Assembly (NCBI GenBank): GCA_033065855.1
Contig: JAVXUO010002614.1
Location: forward strand, 132,501 to 196,500
Source: Escallonia rubra
Lineage: Eukaryota > Streptophyta > Magnoliopsida > Escalloniales > Escalloniaceae
Length of the DNA: 64,000 nucleotides
Reading direction: 5' to 3'
Shown: positions 1-10,516 of the stretch, in pieces
How positions within the stretch are numbered: position 1 is the stretch's first letter
Layout: the number at the start of each line of letters is the position of its first letter
The notes under the pieces: model-generated
What the model was told of the DNA's origin: nothing
Seen by the model: only the letters and a program-made list of their open reading frames with translations
Databases searched by the model: none
Translations under genes and position numbers: made by a program

Positions 1-705
1 CATTCCAAACTATTGGAGTAGCTCTCTTATGTACTTTGCTTGTTGATGAAAATTCATTTGTTTGGTTTATTTGGAGTCCAAAGAAATAGCTCTCCCATTG
101 TACGCATCTCAAATCTCCACTCATAAACTAGAAATTTACTTGCACATATACTGATTGTCTTCAACATATATTTGGTTTATAAAAAACGTCTCTTCCTTAG
201 TTCCAATAAAGAGTGTAGTATTAGTTATTCCTATTTTATAATCATTTTAAACCAAAAAAATTGTGAGACGCTCATACCCAGATTTAGGAGCTTGTTTCAA
301 GCTATATGAAGCTTTTTGTAAGTTGAAAACTCGGTTAGAAACATTCCCATGCTTAAAGCCTGGATGTTGCTTAAGATACACTTCTTCATTTACAACACCA
401 CAAATAAAAGCACTCTTGACACCAATTTTGTAATGTTTAAAATTCTGTAGGATGCAAATGTATGTAACATTCCATTCACCTCCTCCATTATTGCTACGAG
501 TGCATGCCTCTTCAAAATCTATACCCTCAACTTGATTAAAGCCTTGGGCCACTAATCTAGCCTTTTTATTTATGATGGTACCATGCTCATATATTTATTT
601 CCGAACAAGCATTTGGTACCTATAACTAAGACATCTTTGGGAGGGTCAACTAAGGTCTACATATTGTTCCTTTCAAGTTGATTTACTTCATTTTATATCA
701 ATAAT
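1..705 (-). pseudogene. Copia reverse transcriptase fragment (RVT_2 type)
   Basis: Minus-strand translation shows the typical Copia RT series in order: KKARLVAQGFNQVEGIDFEEA near 560-500, a degraded GVKSAFICGVVNEEVYLKQHPGF block near 430-360 and a degraded LKQAPKSGYERL block near 290-255. Nearer base 1, in another frame, come NTTLFIGTKEE and YVEDNQ at the place of the YVDD catalytic box, then QQAKYIRELL. The active-site motif is changed (second D followed by N), and there are stops at about 240 and 100. The longest open piece is 101 codons (552-247). It is a non-functional relic of a polyprotein that once copied element RNA into DNA. Confidence 0.8.
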
Positions 706-1201
706 CAAATCATTATCAAAGTAAGGCTCGTCTATTTTGTTAGGTTCAACATGATTTTAAAAGGATGCATATGCACAAAAATGAATGAGATCGAGTTGTT
801 ACCCTTCTTTAAATATCACATTATATTCAATCGTATACATCTTCTTGAACACATCTTGTTTGAACATCACCTATACTTCTTCTTGCATCAATAAGAAAAT
901 CTCCATCAAGTAAGGGTTCATCTAGATTATTAGGTTCAAAGATGCATAGACACAAGAATTGAACGAGATCAAGTGGTTACCTTTTTTCTAGCATACCTAT
1001 GATTCGATGAGTTGCAAATTTTATACTCCTTTGAAAACTACGTAAGGTAATAGCATAATAACATTTATTCTATGGTTCATTATATTCATGTTCCTCATCC
1101 TATATGTTGTCATTGACAAATCTTTTGTCGACTTGTCCATCTTATCTTACACGCCACCTACATTGGCCATCATCTGTAGCATCTCAAGGATTAGTGTCAA
1201 C

Positions 1202-1891
1202 CAGTGTTATCAAAGAAGCACCTAGGCACAAGGCGCACTCCCTGCGCCTCGCCTAGGGCCTAGGCACAACCCCTTCGAAAAGGCACGTGCCTTGCGCGCC
1301 TAGGCGCCCAGGCGCAAGGTGGTGGTGGAGGCGCAAAAAAAAAAAGCCCAAAGATCCTAAGTTTTTATTTTTGTGTCGTGGCATCATCTCAACCGTTCAT
1401 TATATTCCATTCTTTGTTTCATAACACAATAAATCAATATCTAAACCACAAAAAAACCTAAAATCTTAAATCCCCAATCCATCAATTCTCGTATTGTTGT
1501 TTATTGTGCTAGTGTCCCGTCTCCAATTGTTACTCTTTTTAAAGTAAATTTACTCATTCATTTTATCTTTAGACAAAGAATATAAAATTGATGAGGAATC
1601 TCTACTAGACTTGGAGCCTATGATTTGCTTTTGAGGAAACCATTGTTGTCTTAGCCCTCACTAATGATGAGGATGCCATGGTCATTTTTACTTAGGATTA
1701 ACTACTCCTCATGGGATTAAAAATTTTTCTAGTATTCAAAATTTGTTAAATTGTCATGTTCTGAACTTTTTTACGTGATTTTATTGGTTTAATGCACAAA
1801 TATATATTTATTTTTATTTTGCGCTTCACTTCGAAAAGGTGTGCGCCTGTGCCTAGGCGCCTTAGGTGCGCCTACGCCTTTAATAACTACG
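1202..1891. mobile_element. hAT-type non-autonomous element, copy A
   Basis: It is bounded by an exact 8-bp duplication GTGTCAAC (1194-1201 and 1892-1899), the hAT signature. The left end is CAGTGTTATCAAAGAAGC. The right end GCCTTTAATAACTACG is a mutated inverse of it (copy B has CACTG). Both ends carry GC-rich 'AGGCGC/GCGCCT' blocks; the middle is AT-rich and non-coding. The same family occurs at 43626-44379. It lies inside the Copia relic, so it is younger than that element. Confidence 0.85.
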
Positions 1892-2365
1892 GTGTCAACG
1901 GATCCGTCAAAGCCAACATGTATGGAATCTTCTATAACAAAAGTAGATTTATTAAAACAGGATAAACTCCAGAATTAGTAGAGTAACCGAAGACAATTCC
2001 TTCGAAAGATTTAGCATCAAACTTTTGCACGAGGAGACGATTATTCAAGATAAAATATTTGCATGAAAAAAGATTGAAAATAGTTAACCCAATGTTTTTT
2101 CAAGTTCTAAGCTCATAAGGAGCTTCATTGAAAACATGCCTAACAAAAACACAATGCAAATTGTATCAAGCAACGTTAAAGGGCTTAAATTTATTTGGAT
2201 GTTTTCTTTCCTAAAGCATAGTTTTACCCATGTTTCCAGAGCGAGGTACTTTATCTCTACTTCCTAGTTTTGTTGAAGAGTTCAAGTAGACAACAACTCA
2301 TGATAACTCCATGCTTATCACAAAGTTTAACACGATCCTTTTGATATGATTTCTCTCTCTAAAAG
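1892..2365 (-). pseudogene. Copia integrase C-terminal/linker relic
   Basis: The minus strand from 2330 shows LCDKHGV, then VRHVFNEAPYEL near 2150-2110, CKYFILNN near 2060-2035, and KFDAKSFEGIVFGYSTNSG near 2020-1970. These match the conserved block in which the Copia integrase core runs into the linker (family motifs resembling 'KTPYEL' and 'KFDAKSDEGIFLGYS'). Several stops interrupt it. The hAT-type insertion lies immediately after its last recognisable residues, which supports one polyprotein being split. Confidence 0.7.
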
Positions 2366-3086
2366 ACCCTCCCACCTCTCTTTGGACTCTCTAAAACTTC
2401 CAAAATCCAGCACAGTCCCACCGTGCGTTAGCGGGCATGGGGTGGAGGCCTGTCTCCGGCGTAATTATGTGTAGGTTTGTTGGTTGGTTGTTGGTTATCT
2501 TTAGAGGTGTACACCAAGGGTGGCCAGCGATAGAGTTGTGGGTCCATAGCTGGATTCCAGTGGATGACCCTACTAGGTGGCTACTTATGGTATCACATTA
2601 TATGTAGTTCAGGTGCCATCTCCTCATATCTGAGCAATCACGATGTGAACCTAAAGGTTTTTTCTCTGACTTCACTGGATCTAGTTAGATCTAATAGATC
2701 TGAGATCTATTCAATCTACTACTTTTGTTAGATCAAAATCATTATTATCGTAATTGGTTTATTAGTACTTATGCATGGAAAGAAGAAGCCTTGATTTTGG
2801 GGCTAGATGTATCACAGTCGGTGGTGGTCGAAATACCAGCCGACGGTTGCCAGAATCCTCGCCGGGGATTGGTCAATTCTGCAACGGCTGTGGTCATATC
2901 ATGTTGGGGTTCTATATTTTATGCTCACTTCAGAATTTCATCAATGCCTCTCCTTGCCTTTAAGTGTTTATTTTAGGGTGTGTGGGGGGGAGTAAGTGGG
3001 TCCAATGGCAGGCTTTGGGGGGCTTCTGGTAGAGATCTTGGTTTGCTCTTGTTCATCCTACCTTCATGTATCTAGGTTTTTATATT
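2366..3086. other. Unassigned sequence left of CACTA element 1
   Basis: No gene or terminal repeat was recognised. There are short overlapping reading frames at 2725-2995 in three phases without family resemblance. This stretch and 10002-10510 were contiguous before CACTA element 1 inserted (duplicated ATT at 3084-3086 and 9999-10001). Their G-rich, low-complexity character might be an old LINE 3' end, but I cannot show this. Confidence 0.4.
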
Positions 3087-3450
3087 CACTACTAGAAAAT
3101 TGGCTTTTAGCGACGGGTTTTTACCGACGTAAGAGATTTCGTCGGTAAATATACTTTTACCGACGGAACACACTGTCGGTAAAATGTCCGTTGTTAATTA
3201 ATATTACCGACAAAAAGTACCGTCGATAAATATTTTTGTCGACAATTTTTTTGCGGTAGTCTTTAGCGATGGAATTACCTTCGCTAAAACTTTTTTTATA
3301 AAATTAGTTTTTTGGAGGGTTTTAAAAAATTGTTTAAGCGACGGAATAAACCCGTCGCTAAAACTTCCATCGGTGGAGGCCATAATTCAGCGACGGACTT
3401 TTAGCGACGGGTTTATTCCGTCGCTAAAAGTCCTCGATTAAAAGACCACA
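3087..3450. repeat. Left subterminal repeats of CACTA element 1
   Basis: More than ten copies, in both orientations, of two related motifs: TTTTAGCGACGG and TTTTACCGACGG, with their inverses CCGTCGCTAAAA and CCGTCGGTAAAA. Many are paired as short inverted repeats. In En/Spm such repeats are binding sites for the element's own DNA-binding protein; that role here is inferred from the family. Confidence 0.85.
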
Positions 3451-3469
3451 TATGCTTCTTTCTCCCTCC

Positions 3470-3720
3470 CCGTTTCTCTATCTGAAAATCACCCCACCGC
3501 TGCACCGCCGTTCTCAGCTCCGAACTCCATTTACACGGTGACCCACCTTCGCACTTCCCCTACACGGTGACCTCCGGTGATCCCCCTCCACAGTGACTCA
3601 TCCACTGCCGCCGCGTGAAAAGCCCTCTATCGCCGCTCGCCACCAACGCCGCTGCCCTTCACTGCCACCGTCGCTGCCCTTCACTGCCACCGTCTATTAC
3701 ACGGAGGACGTCGTTACAAG
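3470..3720 (+). other. Probable 5' leader exon of CACTA element 1
   Basis: A C-rich block without a long frame ends in CAAG followed by GTAAGT at 3721, a strong donor. Element 2 has a similar block at the same place (40510-40714). The arrangement fits a non-coding first exon followed by a long intron that holds the tandem arrays. Confidence 0.45.
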
Positions 3721-4371
3721 GTAAGTCCACTAAATTAATGATTAGTTAAAGTTGTTAAATTAATGAATTATTGCTATTGTTGGGGGTTGTTCTGATGCCT
3801 TGATTTGAATATCCTTGAAGTACTCGTGTAAGAAGATACTAGCCATGATCTTATAAATGTAAAAATAGTTACATACTGCCATAAAATCCAGATTTCGTTT
3901 TGCGCTGCTGTAGAGGCAGCATCATGATTTTACATGTTTTGGAGGATTGCAATTTTGTATCTTGTTACATGTTCAGTAAATTGAACCTCTGTCAGATGAA
4001 TGCATGTCAAAGTGGTGCTTGCTCGACGAACTAGCGATAAATTTGGTTAAATTTGGTTGGCATCACTAATTCGTCAAGCAAGAGTGAATATGAGTGGTTT
4101 GGTTGTGCAAGTGCAAGAGCAAATTATTAAGAATGGCAGGGCTTTCCACTTATACGAGGAGTACTAATTTAGTGTAACAACTCTTCATGGCAAGGCTAAC
4201 CCAAAGAAGCAAACCTGCTAACAATGGTGGAATGTTCAAATGCACACTAATGTTACGTTATGAAGACAATTCACTTACCACGCGTATGAGGGTACAATAG
4301 CAATCTAATGATGATGGTTTCAACTGTTTCTATCTCAATATATAACCTTTTAGGCCATGCCCTTGCTACTT

Positions 4372-5672
4372 GAACTAATAGAACCCCCTAATTGAACTAA
4401 TAGAACCCCCTGATTGAACCCTAAATTGAAGTAATTGAACCCTAATTAAACCCTAAATTGAATGTCCTAATCGAATCGAACCCTAAATTAAACTAAATGA
4501 ACACGTAATTGAACCCTAAATTGAATGTCCTAATCCAATCGAACCCTAAATTGAACTAATTGAACCCCCTAATTGAACCCTAAATTGAATGCCCCAATTC
4601 AACCGAACCCTAAATTGAACTAATAGAACCCCCTAATTGAACCCTAAATTGAAATAATTGAAGCCTAATTAAACCCTAAATTGAATGCCTTAATCGAATC
4701 GAACCCTAAATTAAACTAATTGAACCTCTAATTGAACCCTAAATTGAATGCCCTAATCCAATCGAACCCTAAATTGAACTTATTGAACCCCCTAATTGAA
4801 CCCTAAATTGAATGCCCCAATTCAACTGAACCCTAAATTGAACTAATAGAACCCCCAAATTGAACCCTAAATTGAAGTAATTGAACTCTAATTAAATCCT
4901 AAATTGAATGCCTTAATCGAATCGAACCCTAAATTGAACTAATTGAACCCCCTAATTGAAACCTAAATTGAATGCCTAGTTCAACCGAACCCTAAATTGA
5001 ACTAATAGAACTCCTTAATTGAACCCTAAATTGAAGTAATTGAACCCTAATTAAACCCTAAATTGAATGGCTTAATCGAATCGAACCCTAAATTAAACTT
5101 ATTGAACCCCCTAATTGAACCCTAAATTGAATGCCCAAATTCAACCGACCACTAAATTGAACCCTAAATTGAAGTAATTGAACCCTAATTAAACCCTAAA
5201 TTGAATGCCCTAATCGAATCGAACCCTAAATTAAACTAATTGAACCCCTAATTGAAACCTAAATTGAATGCCCTAATCCAATCGAACCCTAAATTAAACT
5301 AATTGAACCCCCTAATTGAACCCTAAATTGAATGTCCCAATTCAACCGAAACCTAAATTGAACTAATAGAACCCCCTAATTGAACCCCAATTAAACCCTA
5401 AATTGAATGTCCTAATCGAATTGAACCCTAAATTAAACTAATTGAACCCCTAATTAAACCCTAAATTGAATGCCCTAATCCAATCGAACCCTAAATTGAA
5501 CTAATTGAACCCCATAATTGAACCATAAATTGAATGCCCCAATTCAACCGAACCCTAAATTGAACTAATAGAACTCCCTAATTGAACCCTAAATTGAAGT
5601 AATTGAACCCTAATTAAACCCTAAATTGAATGCCTTAATCGAATCGAACCCTAAATTGAACTAATTGAACCC
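4372..5672. repeat. Tandem array built on AACCCTAAATTGAA
   Basis: About 1.3 kb of repeats roughly 20-25 bp long, all containing CCCTAAATTGAA or a variant, arranged in a higher-order pattern. The marker AATTGAAGTAATTGAACCCT recurs near 4425, 4648, 4868, 5028, 5168 and 5594, so the full larger unit is about 220 bp and some copies are shortened. CCCTAAA equals the plant telomere heptamer but is interspersed, so this is not a telomere tract. A shorter version lies in element 2 at 42180-42680. Confidence 0.9.
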
Positions 5673-5889
5673 CCTATTGGATTGAATTGAATGTGTGATT
5701 TTTATTGCATTGAGCATTTGAGAATTGAGAATTACGAATTGAGATTGTTAACGGAAGATAGGACCCAATTGGATTGAATGTGTGATTTTTATTAATTTTT
5801 ATTGCATTGAGCATTTGAGAATTGAGAATTGAGAATTCAGATTGTTGACGGAGGATGGGACCCAATTGGATTGAGATCCCCGTTAGGTA

Positions 5890-6430
5890 GCACGAACACA
5901 GACACTGTGTCTGATCGACGCCGACACCGAAACAACATATTTTGGATTTATACTTGTGGACACCTCTTCAATGGGTGTCCGACACGATGTCCGGCAATTA
6001 AAAAAATTAATCAATCTCTTCGAACACCGCTGAGAGGTGTCGGACACTTGTCCAGAGATGTCCGACACGTGTCCGAATGTGTCGATGATGTGTCGGTAGG
6101 TCACGGACACCCTGTCCGATCGACATCGACACCGAAAAATGTCACATAGAGGTGTCCGGCATTTAAAAAATAAATCAATGTCTTCGGACGTGTCCGGAGG
6201 TGTCGGACACATTTTCGGATGTATCGATGAGGTGTCGAGGTGTCGGTAGGTCACAGATACTGCGTCCGATCGACACCGACACCGAAATGTCACATTTTGG
6301 CTTTATACTTGTGGACACTTCATTAGGAGGCGTTCGGCACCTCTTCAAGGGGTGATGGACACAGTGTCCGGCATTTAAAAAATAAATCAATGTCTTCGGA
6401 CGTGTCCGGAGGTGTCGAACACGTGTCGGA
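5890..6430. repeat. GTGTCGGACAC-rich palindromic array
   Basis: There are repeated GTGTCCGACAC, GGTGTCGGACAC and CGATCGACACCGACACC blocks with spacings of about 140 bp (for example near 5905, 6115 and 6260). Several units are self-complementary. The open frames here on both strands come from the repeat and resemble no protein. The matching array in element 2 is at 43080-43280. Confidence 0.8.
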
Positions 6431-6930
6431 TACCACTCCGCAAAATTAAGCCTAACAACCCAATTAAGCCTAATTAGCCCTAATTAGGACTAATCAACAC
6501 TACTTCGCACAATTAAACCTGGCTATTAGCTCAAAATAACTCTAATTACTCCCAATCAAGCCTAATTAGCTATAATTAGCCGAAGGTAATCCTCATTAAC
6601 ACTAATTAGCCCTAACATAACCCAATTAAACCTAATTAGCCCTAATCAATACTACTCTGCACAATTAAACTCGGCTATGAGCTCCAAATAACTCTGATTA
6701 CTCTTACTCAATACTAATTAGCTATAATTAGCCCAAGGTAATCCTCATTAACACTAATTAGCTCTAACATAACCTAATTAAGCCTAATTAGCCCTAATTA
6801 GGACTAATCAACACTACTCCGCACAATTAAACCCGACTATTAGCTCAAAATAACCCTAATTACTCCCAATCAACCCTAATTAGCTACAATTAGCCCAATG
6901 TAATCCTCATTAACTCTAATTAGCCCATAG
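6430..6930. repeat. CTAATTAG-rich tandem array
   Basis: A unit of about 150-165 bp, marked by CACTACTYCGCACAATTAAA near 6499, 6649 and 6813, is repeated three times. Each unit contains many CTAATTAG and CCCTAATTAGG palindromes. The homologous array in element 2 spans about 43380-44960. An intact GGACTAAT site at 6487-6494 matches the target used by hAT copy B. Confidence 0.85.
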
Positions 6931-7066
6931 ATGGTTCAATTACTCGTTGTTTATAAACCCTGCATTCTTTATATTCGTTGTTGTTTTGCGAAGTCCATTG
7001 GCAACGAGATGGTTCAACTCGTTGCCAACGAATTCTATTTAAAGTGGAATTGGTAACATATGCAAC

Positions 7067-7612
7067 GATGAGATTGTTGAGCTAACATATCTGGGTTCCC
7101 AAAACCACCTGGTAATGTTCAAGTGTACGTGGTTCGATGTCACATGCAGTAGATGAATCCGTGTTAGCTCTCAAGGGATTGTAGATGTCAATGTCAAGTC
7201 AAGACTTGCATCAGACGAGCCCTTTGTGTTTGCTAGTCAAGCTGCACAAGTCTTTTACGCGGAGGACGTCGCCAATCCCAAATCTCATTGGTATACAATT
7301 ATCAAGTCCAAGAAATTGCCCGTGACATATGACAGTGAGCTAGACACCTTTCAAGCCGACCAACCACCTGTCTTGTTACCTATTGAGGTCAACAACGAGG
7401 ATGAAGATCTTCCTCTTCCAAAAACACTTCATGTAGGAGAAGAAGTCGTAGATGATGACGCGGAACACGTGAAAAGTGTTGGAGATGATGTGACTGAGTC
7501 TACTGATGAAGATGATAAATTAGAAGATGAAGAGGACGACGATTCCCACGAAGAGGAGGACGACGAGTCTAGTGATGAAGATGATGATGATTCCCAAACT
7601 GAAAATGATTGA
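7067..7612 (+). pseudogene. CACTA TNP2-type transposase, C-terminal remnant (DUF4216 part)
   Basis: From 7070 on, the sequence is almost identical to the last exon of the element 2 transposase; in the first roughly 180 bp I count three differences. The start of the gene is deleted. One difference turns a Gly codon into TGA at about 7154, so only 7226-7612 is open (128 codons). It covers the SRLASDEPFVFASQAAQVFY motif of DUF4216 and the Asp/Glu-rich tail ending QTEND. It is not a functional gene; the deletion removes the Transpos_assoc, Transposase_21 and DUF4218 regions. Confidence 0.9.
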
Positions 7613-7781
7613 CTTGTAATGTTGTAACATCACGGAAAAAATGTAGTAACATTTTAGAACTTGGTTCATAGTGATGTGTTTTTGCACCTCTGTTTATATA
7701 TATAATGCCGATGATGATTTCTGCCAAATTATTGTTTTTAATGTGTTAATGTCTTTGCAATTTATATATACGAAGTCAGAT

Positions 7782-9390
7782 ATGGATAGGATACGGGCTA
7801 TTCATAACCGGGTTGGACGCCGAGCTGCTTCCTCCCCAGTGGGTCCCACCTCGTCATTGCCCACTGATGACGAGACACAAAGTGCTCGCGTAAAGAAGAC
7901 GAGGCCCTAGCTCCAGCTCCAGCCTGACGCAGATTCATCCCACACGCGCGTTGATTCTCCTTCTTCCGTGGGTTCTACCTCAGGTATAGTTGATAACGGT
8001 GTTTAGTCAATTTTTGCTAGCCTTATATTTAAAGTATATTTGAACTGTATTAATGTCTGTGTTTTGTAGGATCTCGACGAGGCTGTGGCCCGACACGCGA
8101 GGTACGCATCGACCCCCAGCGTAAACATAGAGTTACGCTCACCAAGGAGGGCCAGTAAGTAAAAAAAATCACATCATGCCTTATATTTAAAAATTTGGGG
8201 TGTTAATTTATATTTGAACTGTATTAATTTATTTATTTACTTCTTTGGCAAGATCTTGGAGAATCAGGTGAGGACGAAGATCGGCGTTCTTCTGAAGAGC
8301 CGATTCTTCGAGCCACGCCTATACTGGAAGGACTGGGATGCCGCTGCGAGGAAGTCCCTGTGGGAGGAGTGGCTGGTACGTTGAAGTATTTTTTTCTGCG
8401 ATAGTATTTGTTTAATTATAATTTGTTTTCTAAATTAATTTGCGTTATTGAATGCCTTGCATGAGGGGTTCACGTTTGACTTGCCTGATCAGCAGGCGCT
8501 GGGCGGCAGGCCTTCTTCGCTTACATCGACAAGAATTACCGCCGATGGCTCCACGACGCACGTGACCGGGCAAAGAAGATGCTGCCCGAGGGTGCCCCGA
8601 TGACGGAGATGAAGACATATCCCCCACATTGGATATCTCCGACTGTATGGGGGGAGATGATAGATCGGTGGGCTGCGGATCCAGGCTGGGACACCAAGAG
8701 TAAGAGCGGGGCCGAGAACAGACAGAACAGAGTTCCGACGCACACGGGGGGGTCGGTGGCACACGACATTGTCCGACACATGAATGCGGTCCAAAACCTG
8801 GATCTGGAGGAGGATGAGGTCATAGCTCTGACGTATAATCAGATGCACGTGCGGAAGAAGGACAAGGACGAGGCGCACCGGGCAGGCGACTATGTTTCGG
8901 ATGTTGCCCGACAGATCGATGTAAGTCAATTTGTTTAAGTTGTTAATTTTTTATCTTTCTATCCTCAATGTCTGTTGCGTTAATTAATGCCCTAACATAT
9001 ATTTAAATCGCTATTTTTACAGGCCTCGTATGAACAACTAAGGGGTCCGAGCAGCAGTCCAGACAGCCATCAGCATCCACTAGTACGGGTGCGAGTACTG
9101 GGGCGTTGAAGCGATGGCTGGATACGTCGGAGGTCGTCAATCGGCCAAAAGGCCACATACGCGGCCTGCCTAGCACGACTGCTCGTGCCGTGATAGAATC
9201 ATCCCCAGCCCCCGTTGCCCCTCCATAGACACCGGCTCCTCTGCGTTCGTTGGCCGAGGAGGAGATCCAGCGCATTGCTACGGTGGTGTTGAGGATGATC
9301 AGGGAGCAGGATCAGCAGGGCACCCCTACTGGACATGTCGAGGCAGCCCCGGATCAGTAGGATCCAGATCCGGGACTCCCCAAGCCCTGA
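7782..9390 (+). pseudogene. CACTA second gene (plant transposase Ptta/En/Spm, transposase_24 type), broken
   Basis: Five blocks match the second gene of element 2 exon by exon: MDRIRAIHNR near 7782, SRRGCGPTR near 8072, KIGVLLKSRFFEPRLYWKDW near 8276, the long block with NYRRWLHDARDRAKKMLPEG to HVRKKDKDEAHRAGDY (8460-8935), and a Ser/Pro-rich last block near 9025-9390. In En/Spm the partner protein binds the subterminal repeats; that role is inferred here. Lesions are a stop (TAG) ending the first block at 7908 and a frameshift near 8504 in the fourth. The stretch 8579-8938 is open and intact where element 2 is damaged. Confidence 0.75.
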
Positions 9391-9629
9391 TGAGCCCCTT
9401 CTCGTGCCCAGTCCCAGCTTGTCCCCCCCGCCCGACTTGTACTCTTCCCCCCTCCCCTAACCGGCTGTATCCGGTTCCCGGCTTGTACATTACGAGTTTT
9501 TTTATAATAAATATTTTTTAAAGTTAATTATATATAGTTGTTTGTGTCTTGGGAATTGTGCGTTGTTGTTGAGGATTGAATTTTTTATTACAGGTTTGGG
9601 TATTAGAAAATTAAAAAAATATTTTTAAA

Positions 9630-9998
9630 AAAATAGACTTTTAGCGACGGATTAATTCTGTCCCTAAAAGTGTGCTTAATATTCCGTCGTTAAAAATCTC
9701 ATTTAGCGATGGAATATTCCGTCGCTAAAATATTTAAATTTCACAAATAAGAAAATAAATTAAAATACATAAAATAGAATTAGCGACGGAATTTTCGTCG
9801 CTAATTTATAAATAAATCCGTCGCAAAAAGTTCAATATTAGACGACGGATTTTAAAATTCCGTCGCAAAACTTTTAGTTACAGGCTTTTATACGAGGGTT
9901 TTTTAGCGCGGTATTTTAGTCGCTAAAACTTTTAGCGACGGATTATAGGCTTTTGGCGATGGAAAAATCAGTCGCTAAAAACCTTATTCCTTGTAGTG
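9630..9998. repeat. Right subterminal repeats of CACTA element 1
   Basis: About ten copies in both orientations of TTTAGCGACGG / CCGTCGCTAAA, some mutated. Unlike the left end, I see no copies of the ACCGACGG variant. Confidence 0.85.
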
Positions 9999-10001
9999 AT
10001 T

Positions 10002-10516
10002 GGATGAGCCTTGATGTCATTGGGGGAGGGAGGGGATGGGGGAATAAGGTTCTCGGAGGGGTGGGGGGGGGTGGAGGTTAGGGTTCAGATGAGGGAATGG
10101 GGAGGGATTGGGCTCTGGGAGGCGGGAATGGGTCTTATATATTTTAGTTAGTGAACTGTTTTTGGGATGGGGTGGGGTGGGGTGTGCGGGGGTGGGCTTA
10201 GGACCTTTACGCGAGTTTTGTCTCTTGTTGGGTGTGCTTATTGTTATTTGCCCCTTTTTGAGCGACAACTTTTCAACGATGCTTGGAAGTGGCAGTTGAA
10301 GGTTGGGACCTACAGTTATGAAGTCCCCTTAATTGTGCTATGATTCCATAGATGATCGGGCTCAGTCTTGTTTCATAGTGGCGGTCTGCAGGTAACTACG
10401 ATTGTCACCTCATATTACAATTATGCGTAATAGTTAAGGTTTCTCGCGACTGTGTTCTTATTGTTTATGCTCTATTTTGGATCCACCAAATCCTTGGTGA
10501 TATAAATAAACCTTTA
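10002..10516. other. Unassigned G-rich spacer
   Basis: This is the right-hand continuation of the sequence interrupted by CACTA element 1. It contains G-runs and TGGGGTGGGG repeats near 10020-10200. No credible gene was recognised. Confidence 0.4.

Larger units (their letters stand above)
1..2365 (-). mobile_element. Degenerate Ty1/Copia retrotransposon fragment, split by a hAT-type insertion
   Basis: On the minus strand, 2365-1892 reads as the end of a Copia integrase plus the linker to reverse transcriptase, and 705-1 reads as reverse transcriptase. The order matches a Copia polyprotein. The 690-bp hAT-type element at 1202-1891 separates the two parts; 706-1201 is a degenerate linker with no clear frame. 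No LTR is seen, and the element continues past base 1. Many stops and frame changes show that it is dead. Confidence 0.75.
3087..9998 (+). mobile_element. CACTA (En/Spm-type) element 1, internally deleted
   Basis: The element starts CACTACTAGAAAA and ends CCTTGTAGTG, inverse termini of the CACTA superfamily, flanked by the 3-bp duplication ATT. It is 6912 bp. Contents in order: left subterminal repeats, a leader exon with splice donor at 3721, about 2.5 kb of tandem repeats, the last part of the TNP2-type transposase (from 7067), a broken second gene, and right subterminal repeats. Compared with element 2, about 3.66 kb holding most of the transposase is missing at 7067-7069. It cannot move without help from another copy. 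Confidence 0.95.

Noticed and set aside
2725-2995. Three overlapping short plus-strand frames
   Set aside because: All three phases are open over the same bases, with no known motif and no codon preference.
4372-5672. Interstitial telomere or CRISPR-like array
   Set aside because: CCCTAAA is present but never in direct tandem, units are contiguous without unique spacers, and the organism is a plant.
5883-6390. Minus-strand frames over the GTGTCGGACAC array
   Set aside because: Repeat-derived (C/R/S/D-rich), with several phases open; not a gene.
7226-7612. A separate acidic protein gene in CACTA element 1
   Set aside because: It is the tail of the deleted TNP2-type transposase, almost identical to element 2.
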